Notes: generated by a model from the sequence alone, not told the origin. A DNA stretch of 53,051 bases from Burkholderiales bacterium (GCA_017307915.1 JAFKGG010000370.1:1-53051), one strand, 5' to 3'; positions 35,495-44,533 are shown, counted from the first letter of the stretch. Translations and numbers: made by a program.

Positions 35495-36898
35495 TCAGGT
35501 CGCCCGATCGGCGATGGTGCTCGAGCGCCCCCGCCCCCATGCGCTCAGCATGGCCAGAATGACCGCGCCCACCGCCAGCACCGCCACGCCGACCAGCGCG
35601 CCGATCTTCACGTAGACCAGCGACGAATACAGCATGTACAGGCACACCAGCGCGAACAGGATCGGCAGCACCGGATACAGCGGCACGCGGAATGGCCGCA
35701 CCGTGCCCGGATCCTTGAAGCGCAGCACGATCAGCGCCACGGTGGACAGCAGGAAGAAGGTCCAGAACACCGGCGCCGTATAGTCGACCATCGTCTGGAA
35801 GCCGCTGCGCGTGGTGCTGCCCAGCGCAATCAGCGCCAAGGCGACGGCGCCCTGCACCAGCAGCGCATTGGTCGGCGTGGCGCGCTCGGCGTTCCAGCGG
35901 CCGAGTTTTTCCAGCGCCGGCCAATCGTTGCCGACCGCGAAATTGGTGCGTGCGCCGACGAGCATCGTTGCATTGATCGAGGTCAGCGAGGCAATCGCCA
36001 CCATGATCGAGATCAGCGTCTCGCCGGTGCGGCCGAAGGCGACCTTCATCAGGTCGGCGGCCACCGCGTTGCTGTCGGCCATGCCCTTCAGGCCCAGGCC
36101 ATGCAGATAGGCCCAGTTCACCAGCAGGTACAGCGCCGTGATCAGCGAGATGCTGATGATCAGCGCGCGCAGCATGTTGCGCTTGACGTCGGCCAGCTCG
36201 GCGCCCAGATAGGCGGCTTCGTTCCAGCCGCCGTAGGTGAGCAGCACGAACACCATCGCCAGCCCGAACATCGACCAGTTGGGTGCGCTGGCTGCTGCCG
36301 CCTGCGCTGCCGGTGCGGCGGCCGGGGCGCCGAGCCCCTGCGTGATCAGGTAGAGACCGGCGACCACCACCAGCAGCAGGCCGCCGACCTCGGCCAGCGT
36401 CAGCCAGCCCTGCGTGGCGGCGCTGGCGCGGGTGCCGCGCAGGTTGATCCAGCCCAGTACCAGCACCGAGGCGGCGGCGTAGACCGCTTCGCTGTACGGG
36501 CCCAGCCGCAGCAACTGGCTCATGTAATCGCCGAACACGTAGGCCAGCAACGCGATCGACCCGGTGGTGATCACCGCAAAGCGCGCCCATGCGAACAGGA
36601 ACGCGATCTGCCTGCCGTAGGCGCGCAGCAGGAAGTGGTAATCGCCGCCGGCGTTCGGATAGGTGGTGGCCAGTTCCGCATAGCACAGCGCACCGATCAA
36701 GGACACCAGGCCACCCAGGGCCCAGGCGATGAACATCCAGTCGGTGGAGCCGGTGAACTGCGCCACCAGCGAAGGCGCCTTGAAGATGCCGGCGCCGATG
36801 ACGATGCCGACGATGATGGCCACGGCGTGGCGCAGCGCGAGCGTCGGTTGCGGCATCTGCCGCTGGGTGCCCGTGGGGGTACTGTGTTCAGCCGCCAT
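35495..36898 (-). CDS. APC family amino acid permease
   Basis: A 467-residue inner-membrane transporter with about twelve hydrophobic helices. The first helix holds V-G-I-V-I-G-A-G-I-F-K, the substrate-site motif of the amino acid-polyamine-organocation superfamily, and a later segment YGGWNEAAYLGAEL is typical of the L-amino-acid/exchanger branch. ATG at 36898 overlaps the 3' end of the upstream methyltransferase gene by 11 bases. Substrate unknown. Confidence 0.9.
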   Translation of the reverse strand: MAAEHSTPTGTQRQMPQPTLALRHAVAIIVGIVIGAGIFKAPSLVAQFTGSTDWMFIAWALGGLVSLIGALCYAELATTYPNAGGDYHFLLRAYGRQIAFLFAWARFAVITTGSIALLAYVFGDYMSQLLRLGPYSEAVYAAASVLVLGWINLRGTRASAATQGWLTLAEVGGLLLVVVAGLYLITQGLGAPAAAPAAQAAAASAPNWSMFGLAMVFVLLTYGGWNEAAYLGAELADVKRNMLRALIISISLITALYLLVNWAYLHGLGLKGMADSNAVAADLMKVAFGRTGETLISIMVAIASLTSINATMLVGARTNFAVGNDWPALEKLGRWNAERATPTNALLVQGAVALALIALGSTTRSGFQTMVDYTAPVFWTFFLLSTVALIVLRFKDPGTVRPFRVPLYPVLPILFALVCLYMLYSSLVYVKIGALVGVAVLAVGAVILAMLSAWGRGRSSTIADRAT

Positions 36899-37889
36899 AG
36901 ATTTCGGTTTGGGTGACGGGGCCGGAGCCGTTGATGGAAGGGGTATTGCCGACGCGTTCGGCGATGAATTCGCCGTCGCGCCCGGCGCCGGTGACGCGGC
37001 CTTCGATCCGGCGTTCGCTGACGCGGCCGGTGAATTGCCGCGGTCGCCCGCTCGGATCGGTGAAGCCGAACGAGATGCGCTCGCCGACCAGGCGCGGCTC
37101 GCGCAAGGAGGTGGCCAGGCCCTTGAAGTCGGCGCGGCCGCGAACCGTCTGGAAAGATTGCTCCATCCACAGCGAGCCGATGATCGGATCGGCGCCGCCG
37201 TCGGCCGCGGCAAAGCGCAGCGACCATTCGCCGCCCGCATTGGCCGGCACCACCCACAGATGGGCCGATTGCGAGCCGATGCTGGAGGTTTCGTCGGGCT
37301 GCCAGTCGCCCATGCGGAACTCGTGCGATACCACCCGCGTGCCCGGCTTCATCGCCATCAGCGTGTGCCGCAGCCGCAGGTTCAGGTGCGGCATCAGGTA
37401 CATGGTGACCACGGTGGCGGTGGAGAAGTCGGCGGCGAAGATGTCGCCGCGCATGAACTTGGCGCGTGCCGCCACGCCGGCTGCCGCGGCGCGGCGCTCG
37501 GACAGCGCGACCATGTCGGGGTTGTATTCGATGCCGAGCCCGCGCGCGCCGAATTCACGCGCCGCGGCGATGACGATCTTGCCGTCGCCCGAGCCGAGAT
37601 CGACCACGTAGTCTTCGGGCCTGACCTGGGCCATCGCCAGCATGCGCGTGGTCAGCGCATCGGGCGTGGGTACCCAGATCACGTCCTTGCCGGACTGGCC
37701 GCGGCGTGGTTCAAAGCCGTTGTTGGCTTGCGCCAGTTGCAGCGCGCCGGCGCCATCGCCGCGCATCGCGCCTGCGCGCAGGGCAGCGGCCGAGGTGGCG
37801 GCATTGGCGGCGCCGGCCAGCAGGGTGGAACCGGCGGCGGCCAGCAATGCGCGGCGGCGGGCTCGAAAGTGCGGGGCGTGAGATAGCAT
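36888..37889 (-). CDS. Exported class I SAM-dependent methyltransferase-like protein
   Basis: A 333-residue protein. The N-terminus RARRRALLAAAGSTLLAGAA looks like a Tat-type signal ending at A-N-A (about residue 30). The methyltransferase core follows: motif I V-V-D-L-G-S-G-D-G-K (about residues 95-104), the acidic loop G-I-E-Y-N-P-D-M, and motif II/III G-D-I-F-A-A-D-F. The second half (about 200-333) is a beta-rich domain I do not recognise. SAM is not known to be supplied to the periplasm, so an exported methyltransferase is odd; the signal may instead serve as a membrane anchor. It overlaps the permease gene. Confidence 0.8.
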   Translation of the reverse strand: MLSHAPHFRARRRALLAAAGSTLLAGAANAATSAAALRAGAMRGDGAGALQLAQANNGFEPRRGQSGKDVIWVPTPDALTTRMLAMAQVRPEDYVVDLGSGDGKIVIAAAREFGARGLGIEYNPDMVALSERRAAAAGVAARAKFMRGDIFAADFSTATVVTMYLMPHLNLRLRHTLMAMKPGTRVVSHEFRMGDWQPDETSSIGSQSAHLWVVPANAGGEWSLRFAAADGGADPIIGSLWMEQSFQTVRGRADFKGLATSLREPRLVGERISFGFTDPSGRPRQFTGRVSERRIEGRVTGAGRDGEFIAERVGNTPSINGSGPVTQTEIYGG

Positions 37890-38096
37890 CGAGGCAGTCT
37901 AAGGGTGGAATTACGGCCGAACGATGGATTCTCCACTGCCCGCTATCGGGTATTCAAGCCGCATTGCAGCAGTGGCGGCCATCGCCGCTGCCGTTGCTGG
38001 CAAAACGCAGGCTTGCGCGGCCGTCGCGCGTGCCGTTGCGGCATGCCCGCGATTCTCAGAATCTGCGCGCGAGCGCACCGTACGCGGCGATCTTCG

Positions 38097-39056
38097 ATGG
38101 AACTGAGGCAACTGCGCTACTTCGTCCGAGTCGTGGAATGCGGCTCGATGAGCCGTGCCGCGATCGACCTGGACATGGTCCAGTCGGCGCTCAGCCAGCA
38201 GATCTCGCGGCTGGAAGGCGAGCTGTCCACGCGGCTCTTGCACCGCACGCCGCAGGGCGTGGCGCCGACCGAGGCGGGGGTGGCGTTCTTTCGCGAGGCG
38301 CAGCTCACGCTGCGCCATGCCGAACAGGCGGTGCGCGCGGCGCAGCAGGCGCGCTTGTCGGGTTCGGTCACCGTGGGGCTGGCGCCGACCACCTCGGCCA
38401 TGCTGGGCCTGCCGCTGATGCAGGCGATGCGGCTGCGCTACCCCGACGTGCGGTTGCACATGGTCGAGAGCATGTCGGGCCATCTGTCGACCATGCTCGA
38501 TGCGCGCCAGCTCGACATCGCTGTGCTGTTCGACTCGCGCCTGCACCAGGCGCGGCAGGCCGGTGGCGGCCGCGGCTGGGAAATCGTGCCGCTGCTGGAA
38601 GAAGAACTGTTCCTGATCCGCCGCGCGGCCGCCCCGCGCATGCCGGCTGAACTGGCGATCGCCGACCTGGCCGATGAGCCGCTGATCCTGCCCACCGGCC
38701 CGCACGGCCTGCGCAGCACGCTGGACACCGCCTTTGCCGGCGCCGGCGTGGCGCCGCGCGTGGTGCTCGAGGTGGATTCGCTGGCCATGCTGATGACGGC
38801 GGTCGATGCCGGCCTGGGCAGCACCTTGCAGCCCTGGGCGGCGCTGGGCCGCTACCCCGATGCAGCGCAGCGTTTCCAGTGCGCCCGCCTGACCGATGCG
38901 CCGGCGCGCCGCGTCAACCTGTTGTGCAGCCTCTCCGACGCTGAGCTGTCACCGGCTGCGCTGGCTGCTCGCGTGGTGTTGGAAGACTGCGTGCGCACCC
39001 TGGTGGCGCAAGGGCGCTGGGTCGGCGCCGTGGCGATTTCCCATCGGTTTTCGTGA
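38097..39056 (+). CDS. LysR family transcriptional regulator
   Basis: A 319-residue LysR protein beginning M-E-L-R-Q-L-R-Y-F-V-R-V-V, with helix-turn-helix MSRAAIDLDMVQSALSQQIS (about residues 18-37) and effector domain from about residue 90. The pattern resembles Nac/CbbR-like regulators found beside Bug genes. It is divergent from the methyltransferase gene (207-base gap) and 146 bases upstream of a Bug protein gene on the same strand, which it may control. Confidence 0.9.
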   Translation: MELRQLRYFVRVVECGSMSRAAIDLDMVQSALSQQISRLEGELSTRLLHRTPQGVAPTEAGVAFFREAQLTLRHAEQAVRAAQQARLSGSVTVGLAPTTSAMLGLPLMQAMRLRYPDVRLHMVESMSGHLSTMLDARQLDIAVLFDSRLHQARQAGGGRGWEIVPLLEEELFLIRRAAAPRMPAELAIADLADEPLILPTGPHGLRSTLDTAFAGAGVAPRVVLEVDSLAMLMTAVDAGLGSTLQPWAALGRYPDAAQRFQCARLTDAPARRVNLLCSLSDAELSPAALAARVVLEDCVRTLVAQGRWVGAVAISHRFS

Positions 39057-39202
39057 TACCCCCATGATGCATGCCGATTGCGTACGCTGAAAGGCCCCGG
39101 CTATAGTTTCCTGTTGACTACCTTCAGGCAGGCGAGACCGCGGACCGGGATTGCAGCGCTTCCGATCGGCGCCGATCGCGGCCCAACCCAGGAGACCCTG
39201 CA

Positions 39203-40180
39203 ATGAACAAACGCCATGTGTTGCGTGCCGGCGGGCTTGCCGCCTGTGCCCTGCTGTTCGGCGGCCCTGCCCAGGCCCAGGAATTTCCGCCCACCAAGCC
39301 GATTACGCTGGTGGTGGGCTTCGCCGCCGGCGGCGCGGCCGATTCGGCGGCGCGCCTGATCGCCAAGAAGCTCAGCGACAACATCGGCCAGTCGATCGTG
39401 GTGGAAAACCGCGGCGGGGCAGGCGGCAACATCGCTCACCAGCAAGTGGCCAATGCGGCTCCCGACGGCACCGTGCTGCTGCTCGGTTCGGTCGGGCCGC
39501 TGACCATCGCGCCGCACATCATGAAGGTGAGCTACGACCCGTTCAAGGATCTGGCGCCGATCTCGGGCGGCGTCTATTTCCCGAACGTGCTGGTGGTGCA
39601 CAAGGGCCTGGGGGTGAAGACGCTGGCCGAATTCGTGCAGCTTGCCAAGAAGAAGGCCGGCGGTGTCGACTTCGCTTCCACCGGCGCGGGCTCGGCCTCG
39701 CATCTGGCCGGCGAGCTGTTCAACCAGCGCGCCGGTGTCGACATGGTGCACGTGCCTTACAAGGGCGGCGCGCCGGCGCTGCTCGACCTGCTGGGCGAGC
39801 GCGTGGCCTCGTATTTCTCGGCGCCGCCGACGGCGATGCCGCACATCGAGTCCGGCCGCCTGATCCCGCTGGCCACCACCGGGTTGACGCGCCCGGGCTA
39901 CATGCCCAACGTGCCCACCGTGGCCGAGGCCGGCTATCCCGGCTTCGAGGCGCTGAACTGGTATGCCTTCGTGGCGCCGGGCAAGACGCCGGCGCCCCTG
40001 CTCGATCGCTGGAACCAGGAAATCGTCAAGGCGCTGAATGACCCGGGCGTGAAGGCCGCGCTCGACAAGCACGGCCTGACGCCGCATCCCACCACGCGTG
40101 CCGAATTCGCGACCTTCATGAAGAAGGAATCCGAGCAGTGGGGCGCGATCGTCAGGGAGCGCAAGATCACGGCGAACTGA
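39203..40180 (+). CDS. Bug/TctC-family substrate-binding protein
   Basis: A 325-residue periplasmic binding protein. Signal peptide about residues 1-28 (ending P-A-Q-A-Q); mature opening FPPTKPITLVVGFAAGGAAD, then VVENRGGAGGNIA. AGGAGA upstream of the ATG supports the start. It follows a LysR gene and converges with a dienelactone-hydrolase-family gene; no permease is linked. Confidence 0.92.
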   Translation: MNKRHVLRAGGLAACALLFGGPAQAQEFPPTKPITLVVGFAAGGAADSAARLIAKKLSDNIGQSIVVENRGGAGGNIAHQQVANAAPDGTVLLLGSVGPLTIAPHIMKVSYDPFKDLAPISGGVYFPNVLVVHKGLGVKTLAEFVQLAKKKAGGVDFASTGAGSASHLAGELFNQRAGVDMVHVPYKGGAPALLDLLGERVASYFSAPPTAMPHIESGRLIPLATTGLTRPGYMPNVPTVAEAGYPGFEALNWYAFVAPGKTPAPLLDRWNQEIVKALNDPGVKAALDKHGLTPHPTTRAEFATFMKKESEQWGAIVRERKITAN

Positions 40181-40191
40181 AACGCGCGTCC

Positions 40192-40211
40192 AGGGCGTAT
40201 TGACACGCCCT
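40192..40211. terminator. Possible bidirectional terminator
   Basis: AGGGCGT (40192-40198) pairs with ACGCCCT (40205-40211) around a six-base loop, placed between the convergent Bug (ends 40180) and dienelactone hydrolase (ends 40228) genes. There is no T-run, but the position and the GC-rich stem fit a transcription stop for both. Confidence 0.4.
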
Positions 40212-40227
40212 AGTCGGGCGCGTGGCT

Positions 40228-40899
40228 TCAGCCCACGTGCTTGGCCAGGAACTCCAGCGTGCGCGTGCGCGCCAGCGCCGAAGCCGCGGCGTGGTATGAG
40301 CCGCGTTGATCGCAGTTGAAGCCGTGGCCGGCGCCTTCGTAGAAGTACGAGGTGGTGCCCGGGTGCTTGGCAATCACGGCGCGCGCCGCGTCGGGCGTCG
40401 GCGACTTGTCTTCCTCGCCGAACTGGAACAGGACCGGGCACTTCGGCTGTTCGTCGGCAAAGTTCGGAATGCCGCCGCCGTAGTATGGAATCGACGCGGC
40501 CAGGCCCGGCACGCGCGCGGCCGCCACCCAGGCGACGGTGCCGCCCCAGCAGTAGCCGACCACGGCCACCTTGCCGGCGCCGGCGGCCAGCGCCACCGCG
40601 GCGCTCACGTCCTTGATCGCATCGGCCATGTCGATCTTCTGCATCAGCGCGATGCCGGCCTGGATCTCGTCGGGCGAATAGCCGCTTTCGAAATCGCGCT
40701 TGACGCGATCGAACAGCGCCGGCGCGATCGCCAGATAGCCATCGGCGGCATAGCCGTCGGCCACCGAGCGGATGTGGCTGTTGATGCCGAAGATTTCCGG
40801 CGCGATGACGATGGCGCCGCGCGGCTTGCCGGCGGGATCGGCGCGATAGGCCTTGAATTGGTGGCCGTCGGCCGCGGTGAGTTCGATGAAGCTACCCAT
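40228..40899 (-). CDS. Dienelactone hydrolase family protein
   Basis: A 223-residue alpha/beta hydrolase. The nucleophile elbow is G-Y-C-W-G-G (Cys about residue 117), the acid lies in F-G-E-E-D-K and the His in G-A-G-H-G-F-N-C, the complete carboxymethylenebutenolidase triad. The early E-I-F-G-I-N-S-H-I-R carries the usual glutamate. AAGGAG eight bases before ATG 40899 sets the start. Members hydrolyse dienelactone in modified ortho-cleavage, but many act on other substrates. Confidence 0.9.
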   Translation of the reverse strand: MGSFIELTAADGHQFKAYRADPAGKPRGAIVIAPEIFGINSHIRSVADGYAADGYLAIAPALFDRVKRDFESGYSPDEIQAGIALMQKIDMADAIKDVSAAVALAAGAGKVAVVGYCWGGTVAWVAAARVPGLAASIPYYGGGIPNFADEQPKCPVLFQFGEEDKSPTPDAARAVIAKHPGTTSYFYEGAGHGFNCDQRGSYHAAASALARTRTLEFLAKHVG

Positions 40900-40971
40900 T
40901 TTTTGTTTCTCCTTGCCTTCCACGATTGGATTACAGCGTGCCGTTCATGCCCGGCCACTCGATCGTTGCGC

Positions 40972-41814
40972 TCAGAACAGCACCGAGCTGAGCTTGCGCC
41001 GCCACTCCGAAACGAGCTGCGGCTGGGCCTGCGCCAGCCCGAACACTTCGATCATCTTCTTGCGGCCGATGTCGTCGCCGAACTGGCGGTCGCGCTGCAC
41101 GATTTCGAGCAGCTGCTCGAACGCGCCGGCCCAGGCCTTGTTGCCGATGTAATGCTCGGCCAGGTCGAGCCGTGCCTGCAGGTCGGCTGCGTTGGCCGCC
41201 ACGCGCGCCAGCAGCTCGGGCGGCGCCGCGGTGGCGTTTTCGAGCTGCTGCCGGACCTGCGCGACCAGTGCCTGCACCTGCGGATCACCCAGCGCCTGCG
41301 GGGCGAGCTGTTCGAGCTGCGCCTGCGCAGCCCCGGGGTCCTGCTCCTGCAACAGCAGTTGCGCATACATCAGCCGCGCCGAATCGTTTTCCGGGTCGGC
41401 GGCCAGCGCGGTCTTCAGGTGCTCGACGGCGGCGGCGGTGTCGCCGCGGTCGAATGCCTGCATCGCCAGGTCGAACTCGGCGTCGCCCGGGTTGGGCAGC
41501 AGCCGGTCGATGAACTCGCGCAACTGGCCTTCGGGCATCGCGCCCTGGAACTGGTCGACCGGGCGGCCGCCGCTGATCGCGAACACGGTCGGGATCGAGC
41601 GGATCTTGAAATGCTGGGCCAGCTCGGGCTCGGCGTCGGTGTCGACCTTGACCAGCGTGAAGCGGCCGCCGTATTGCTGTTCGAGCTTCTCCAGCATCGG
41701 GCCGAGCGTCTTGCACGGGCCGCACCACGGCGCCCAGAAGTCGAGCAATACCGGGGCGGTCATCGACGCGTCGATCACGTCGGTTTGGAATCGTTCGAGC
41801 GTGGTTTCGATCAT
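40972..41814 (-). CDS. cnoX: Thioredoxin-TPR co-chaperone (CnoX/YbbN family)
   Basis: A 280-residue protein: thioredoxin domain (about residues 1-110) with active site F-W-A-P-W-C-G-P-C-K and cis-proline in S-I-P-T-V, followed by a TPR-like helical domain (about 115-280). This is the YbbN/CnoX layout, a chaperedoxin that protects proteins during bleach or heat stress and hands them to GroEL. E. coli YbbN has S-x-x-C in the site, whereas this copy keeps both cysteines, so it may also have reductase activity. Confidence 0.9.
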   Translation of the reverse strand: MIETTLERFQTDVIDASMTAPVLLDFWAPWCGPCKTLGPMLEKLEQQYGGRFTLVKVDTDAEPELAQHFKIRSIPTVFAISGGRPVDQFQGAMPEGQLREFIDRLLPNPGDAEFDLAMQAFDRGDTAAAVEHLKTALAADPENDSARLMYAQLLLQEQDPGAAQAQLEQLAPQALGDPQVQALVAQVRQQLENATAAPPELLARVAANAADLQARLDLAEHYIGNKAWAGAFEQLLEIVQRDRQFGDDIGRKKMIEVFGLAQAQPQLVSEWRRKLSSVLF

Positions 41815-41899
41815 GGCACGTCGGCGGCTACGGAGAACGGATGGCGATGTTAACGCAGCCGCGCCGCCCTGGCGCGTTTAGCGGCTGTTATCGAACAGG

Positions 41900-42082
41900 C
41901 TAATGCACCGCTGCCAGCGGCACGGCACCGTCGGGCGCGCCGGCCAGCAGCAGTACCAGCACGAAGCCGATCGGCACCGCCACGCGTGCGGCGGCGTAAA
42001 AAAGCTGCCGGCGCAGTTCGTGGTCGGGCAGCAGCGATTGCAGGCGCGCGAACGCGAGCGACGCGAGAATGAGCGACGTCAT
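41900..42082 (-). CDS. Small membrane protein, 60 residues
   Basis: A short reading frame preceded by CAGGAGG six bases before ATG 42082. The product has a helical start (MTSLILASLAFARLQSLLP), a basic middle and one hydrophobic segment (about residues 34-50, VAVPIGFVLVLLLAGAP). I do not recognise it. The strong ribosome-binding site and clean transmembrane segment are the main support. Confidence 0.6.
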   Translation of the reverse strand: MTSLILASLAFARLQSLLPDHELRRQLFYAAARVAVPIGFVLVLLLAGAPDGAVPLAAVH

Positions 42083-42225
42083 GGGAACCTCCTGCGGTTC
42101 GGTTCGATAGCGACAGGCGCGCGCAGGCGGGCCGCGCCCGAGCGACGGGGCGGTGCGAGACGGCACGCGCGGATTCAGCGATGGAGCTGGCGAACGGCGC
42201 TAAGGCCCGGTATCAACGGGACGGC

Positions 42226-42267
42226 GCAACGCAAGGAGGATCGACATGACCGGGTGCCTTGCGTTGC
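42226..42267 (+). promoter_or_regulatory. Stem-loop sequestering a ribosome-binding site
   Basis: GCAACGCAAGG (42226-42236) is perfectly complementary to CCTTGCGTTGC (42257-42267), loop of 20 bases. The Shine-Dalgarno AAGGAGGA (42233-42240) lies partly in the stem and the ATG at 42246 in the loop, so folding would affect translation of the micro-ORF. Confidence 0.5.
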
Positions 42268-42281
42268 CTCCGCGCCGGTAA
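42246..42281 (+). CDS. Candidate leader peptide, 11 residues
   Basis: ATG at 42246 with AAGGAGG at 42233-42239 and TAA at 42279 encodes MTGCLALPPRR. The frame is far too short to judge by composition; the strong ribosome-binding site and its inclusion in a hairpin are the reasons to list it. The HNH gene begins 151 bases downstream. Confidence 0.3.
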   Translation: MTGCLALPPRR

Positions 42282-42337
42282 GCACGGATTGACATGGGGA
42301 CACCTCAAAGGAAGAAATACAGCGAAACTTCAATGAA

Positions 42338-42358
42338 AACAGGGCTTTTGACCCTGTT
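42338..42358. terminator. Hairpin, possible terminator on the minus strand
   Basis: AACAGGG (42338-42344) pairs with CCCTGTT (42352-42358), loop of seven bases. Read on the minus strand the stem is followed by TTTTC, a short T-run. No minus-strand gene ends here, so an RNA processing or attenuator role is equally possible. Confidence 0.3.
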
Positions 42359-42432
42359 CACATTATACCGCCGGCGCCGATTCCCTGCTGAGCGGGGCCT
42401 CGGCGAACAATTTTGTTGCGCCGTGCTGCACA

Positions 42433-43089
42433 ATGGATGAATCGCACCACTTGCGGGAGCGCTCAGTGCCGTTGGGTCCGGTCGGAATGGGAACTTCGTC
42501 TTCTGTGAGCATTCTCGTGCTCGATGCCGGCGGCACGCCGCGCCGCTGGATCGACGTCGAGGAAGCGGTCGGCTATTACTACAAGCGCCAGGTCGCCTGG
42601 GATCTGGGCGAGCACGCGTTTACGCTGCGTGGCGGCGTGAACCGCGCCACCGGCGAACGTTCGACGCTGACGCTGCGCTCGATCGTGGCGGTGCGCGGCG
42701 ATTGCAGCCGCCGCGCGCGTTTCGAGCACACGCCGGCGCTGACCCGGTCGATGCTGTTCGCGCGCGACCGTTTCATCTGCGCCTATTGCGGCGGCCGGTT
42801 CCGCCCGGGCGATCTCACCGCCGAGCACGTGCAGCCGCAAAGCCGCGGCGGGCGCTGCACCTGGACCAACCTGGTCAGCGCCTGCAAACCGTGCAACCTG
42901 CGCAAGGGCAATCGCACGCCGGAGCAGGCACGAATGCCGCTACTGTATGTCCCGTATGTACCCAGCCTGCACGAAGCCTTCATCCTGCGCAACCGGCGCA
43001 TCCTGGCCGACCAGATGGAGTTTCTGATGGCCGGCGTGCCGGCGACGTCGCGGCTGCACGCTGCCGATGGGATGGCTGCCGCAATCTGA
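42433..43089 (+). CDS. HNH endonuclease family protein
   Basis: A 218-residue HNH protein of the kind common in proteobacterial chromosomes. The zinc knuckles C-A-Y-C-G-G and C-K-P-C-N-L frame the core L-T-A-E-H-V-Q-P-Q-S-R-G-G (about residues 118-158). N-terminal 100 residues form a domain typical of this group (V-L-D-A-G-G-T-P-R-R-W-I). ATG at 42433 is taken; ATG at 42487 is possible. No mobile-element or restriction partner is adjacent. Confidence 0.87.
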   Translation: MDESHHLRERSVPLGPVGMGTSSSVSILVLDAGGTPRRWIDVEEAVGYYYKRQVAWDLGEHAFTLRGGVNRATGERSTLTLRSIVAVRGDCSRRARFEHTPALTRSMLFARDRFICAYCGGRFRPGDLTAEHVQPQSRGGRCTWTNLVSACKPCNLRKGNRTPEQARMPLLYVPYVPSLHEAFILRNRRILADQMEFLMAGVPATSRLHAADGMAAAI

Positions 43090-43130
43090 TCGCGCGGCCT
43101 TATCGCAACCGCACCGGACCGACGCCGACC

Positions 43131-43892
43131 ATGGAATGGCTGACCGACCCGCAGGCCTGGATCGCATTGGCCACGTTGGCCGCACTGGAAATCGTGCTGG
43201 GCGTGGACAACATCATCTTCATCTCGATCCTGGTCGGGCGGCTGCCGGCCGGGCAGCGCGACCGCGCACGCATACTCGGCCTGGGGCTGGCGATGGCGTC
43301 GCGGCTGCTGCTGTTGCTGTCGATCGCGTGGATCATGCGGCTGACCGCGCCGCTGTTCGAGGTGCTGGGCCGCGAGATCTCGGGGCGCGACATCATCCTG
43401 ATCGGCGGCGGGCTGTTCCTGTTATGGAAGAGCGTGCACGAGATCCACAAGGCGCTCGAGGTCGACCCGCAGGCGCATCCGGATGCGGCCGCCGTGGTGG
43501 CGGCGTCGTTCGGCGGCATCCTGGTGCAGATCGCCCTCATCGACATCGTGTTCTCGCTCGACTCGGTGATCACCGCCGTCGGCCTGGTCGACGAGGTGCC
43601 GATCATGGTGGTGGCGATCGTGCTGGCGGTGCTGGTGATGATGTTCGCGGCCAAGCCGATCGGCGAATTCGTCGACCGGCATCCGACCGTGAAGATGCTG
43701 GCGCTGGCCTTCCTGGTGCTGGTCGGCGTGCTGCTGATCGCCGAAGGTTTCGGCCAGCACATTTCCAAGGGCTACGTCTATTTCGCGATGGCCTTCTCGG
43801 TAGCGGTGGAAATGCTCAACATCCGGCTGCGCTCCCGGCAGGCCGCGCCGATAAAGTTGCACAGGAAGCTGCCGGGGCCGCCGCCAGCCTGA
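43131..43892 (+). CDS. TerC family integral membrane protein
   Basis: A 253-residue membrane protein with about seven helices. The TerC signature is clear: LEIVLGVDNIIFISILVGRL (residues 19-38) and, later, I-D-I-V-F-S-L-D-S-V-I-T-A-V (about residues 137-150), which carry the paired acidic residues of the family. Homologues (for example YgdQ, Alx) are linked to manganese export or tellurite resistance. ATG at 43131 is the first residue of the family alignment. Confidence 0.92.
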   Translation: MEWLTDPQAWIALATLAALEIVLGVDNIIFISILVGRLPAGQRDRARILGLGLAMASRLLLLLSIAWIMRLTAPLFEVLGREISGRDIILIGGGLFLLWKSVHEIHKALEVDPQAHPDAAAVVAASFGGILVQIALIDIVFSLDSVITAVGLVDEVPIMVVAIVLAVLVMMFAAKPIGEFVDRHPTVKMLALAFLVLVGVLLIAEGFGQHISKGYVYFAMAFSVAVEMLNIRLRSRQAAPIKLHRKLPGPPPA

Positions 43893-43945
43893 GCGCCGCC
43901 GCGCCCTCTGGCTGGTCGGCCGCGCCGGCGCGGCGCAAACGTGCT

Positions 43946-44533
43946 TCAGCCGGCCTCGCGCCCGCCGTCGGACAGCGCCAGCAGCCGCTGCGCGATGCGC
44001 GCCAGGCAGGCATCGCGCACGCCGTGTTCTTCCAGCGCGCGCCAGGTGTTGATCGCATAGTCGCGGTTCGGCCCGCGCTGGCCGCAGCAGCCGGTCAGCT
44101 TGCACAGGATCTCGTCGTCGGTCAGCCGCCGGTATGAATCGATGCCGCGGTTGGCGACGAAGGTCAGCGCGCGCACCGGCTCGCCGCTGGCGCACTGCAC
44201 GGTGACGATGGCTGGGTGATAGACGCGGTTTTCGGGCTGCGGCACCTCGCGCGCATAGAGCTGCGCGATCGATAGCAGCCGGCTGGCCGCCGGCAGCCGA
44301 TAGGCGATGCCGATGCAGCTGCCGCCGCGATCGAGCCCGAGCACGACGCCGGGCTGCTCGGGCGTGCCGCGATAGCGCGTCGAGCTGATGCAAAAAGCCC
44401 GGTGATAGCCACGCAGCCGCGCCAACTCGGCGCGGTCGAATTCGATCTCCGGGTTCCAGATCAGAGAGCCATAGCCGAACACCCAGTCGGTGTCGACGGC
44501 GTTGGGGTCCATCCATGCCATGACCATAAGCAT
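43946..44533 (-). CDS. Gamma-glutamylcyclotransferase (ChaC-like)
   Basis: A 195-residue cytoplasmic enzyme with the signature V-F-G-Y-G-S-L-I-W-N-P (about residues 18-28) and P-E-N-R-V-Y, as in ChaC proteins, which degrade glutathione to 5-oxoproline and Cys-Gly. The catalytic Glu of the family could be in R-E-V-P-Q-P-E or in a nearby position. Several ATGs are clustered (44533, 44527, 44521, 44512) with no clear ribosome-binding site, so the start is uncertain by a few residues. Confidence 0.88.
   Translation of the reverse strand: MLMVMAWMDPNAVDTDWVFGYGSLIWNPEIEFDRAELARLRGYHRAFCISSTRYRGTPEQPGVVLGLDRGGSCIGIAYRLPAASRLLSIAQLYAREVPQPENRVYHPAIVTVQCASGEPVRALTFVANRGIDSYRRLTDDEILCKLTGCCGQRGPNRDYAINTWRALEEHGVRDACLARIAQRLLALSDGGREAG

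Larger units (their letters stand above)
42083..42432. other. 350-base intergenic region with hairpins and a micro-ORF
   Basis: Between the small membrane protein (minus) and the HNH gene (plus). It contains an 11-base-pair stem at 42226-42267 enclosing a ribosome-binding site and an 11-codon reading frame, and a seven-base-pair hairpin at 42338-42358. Nothing else coding is seen. Confidence 0.5.
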
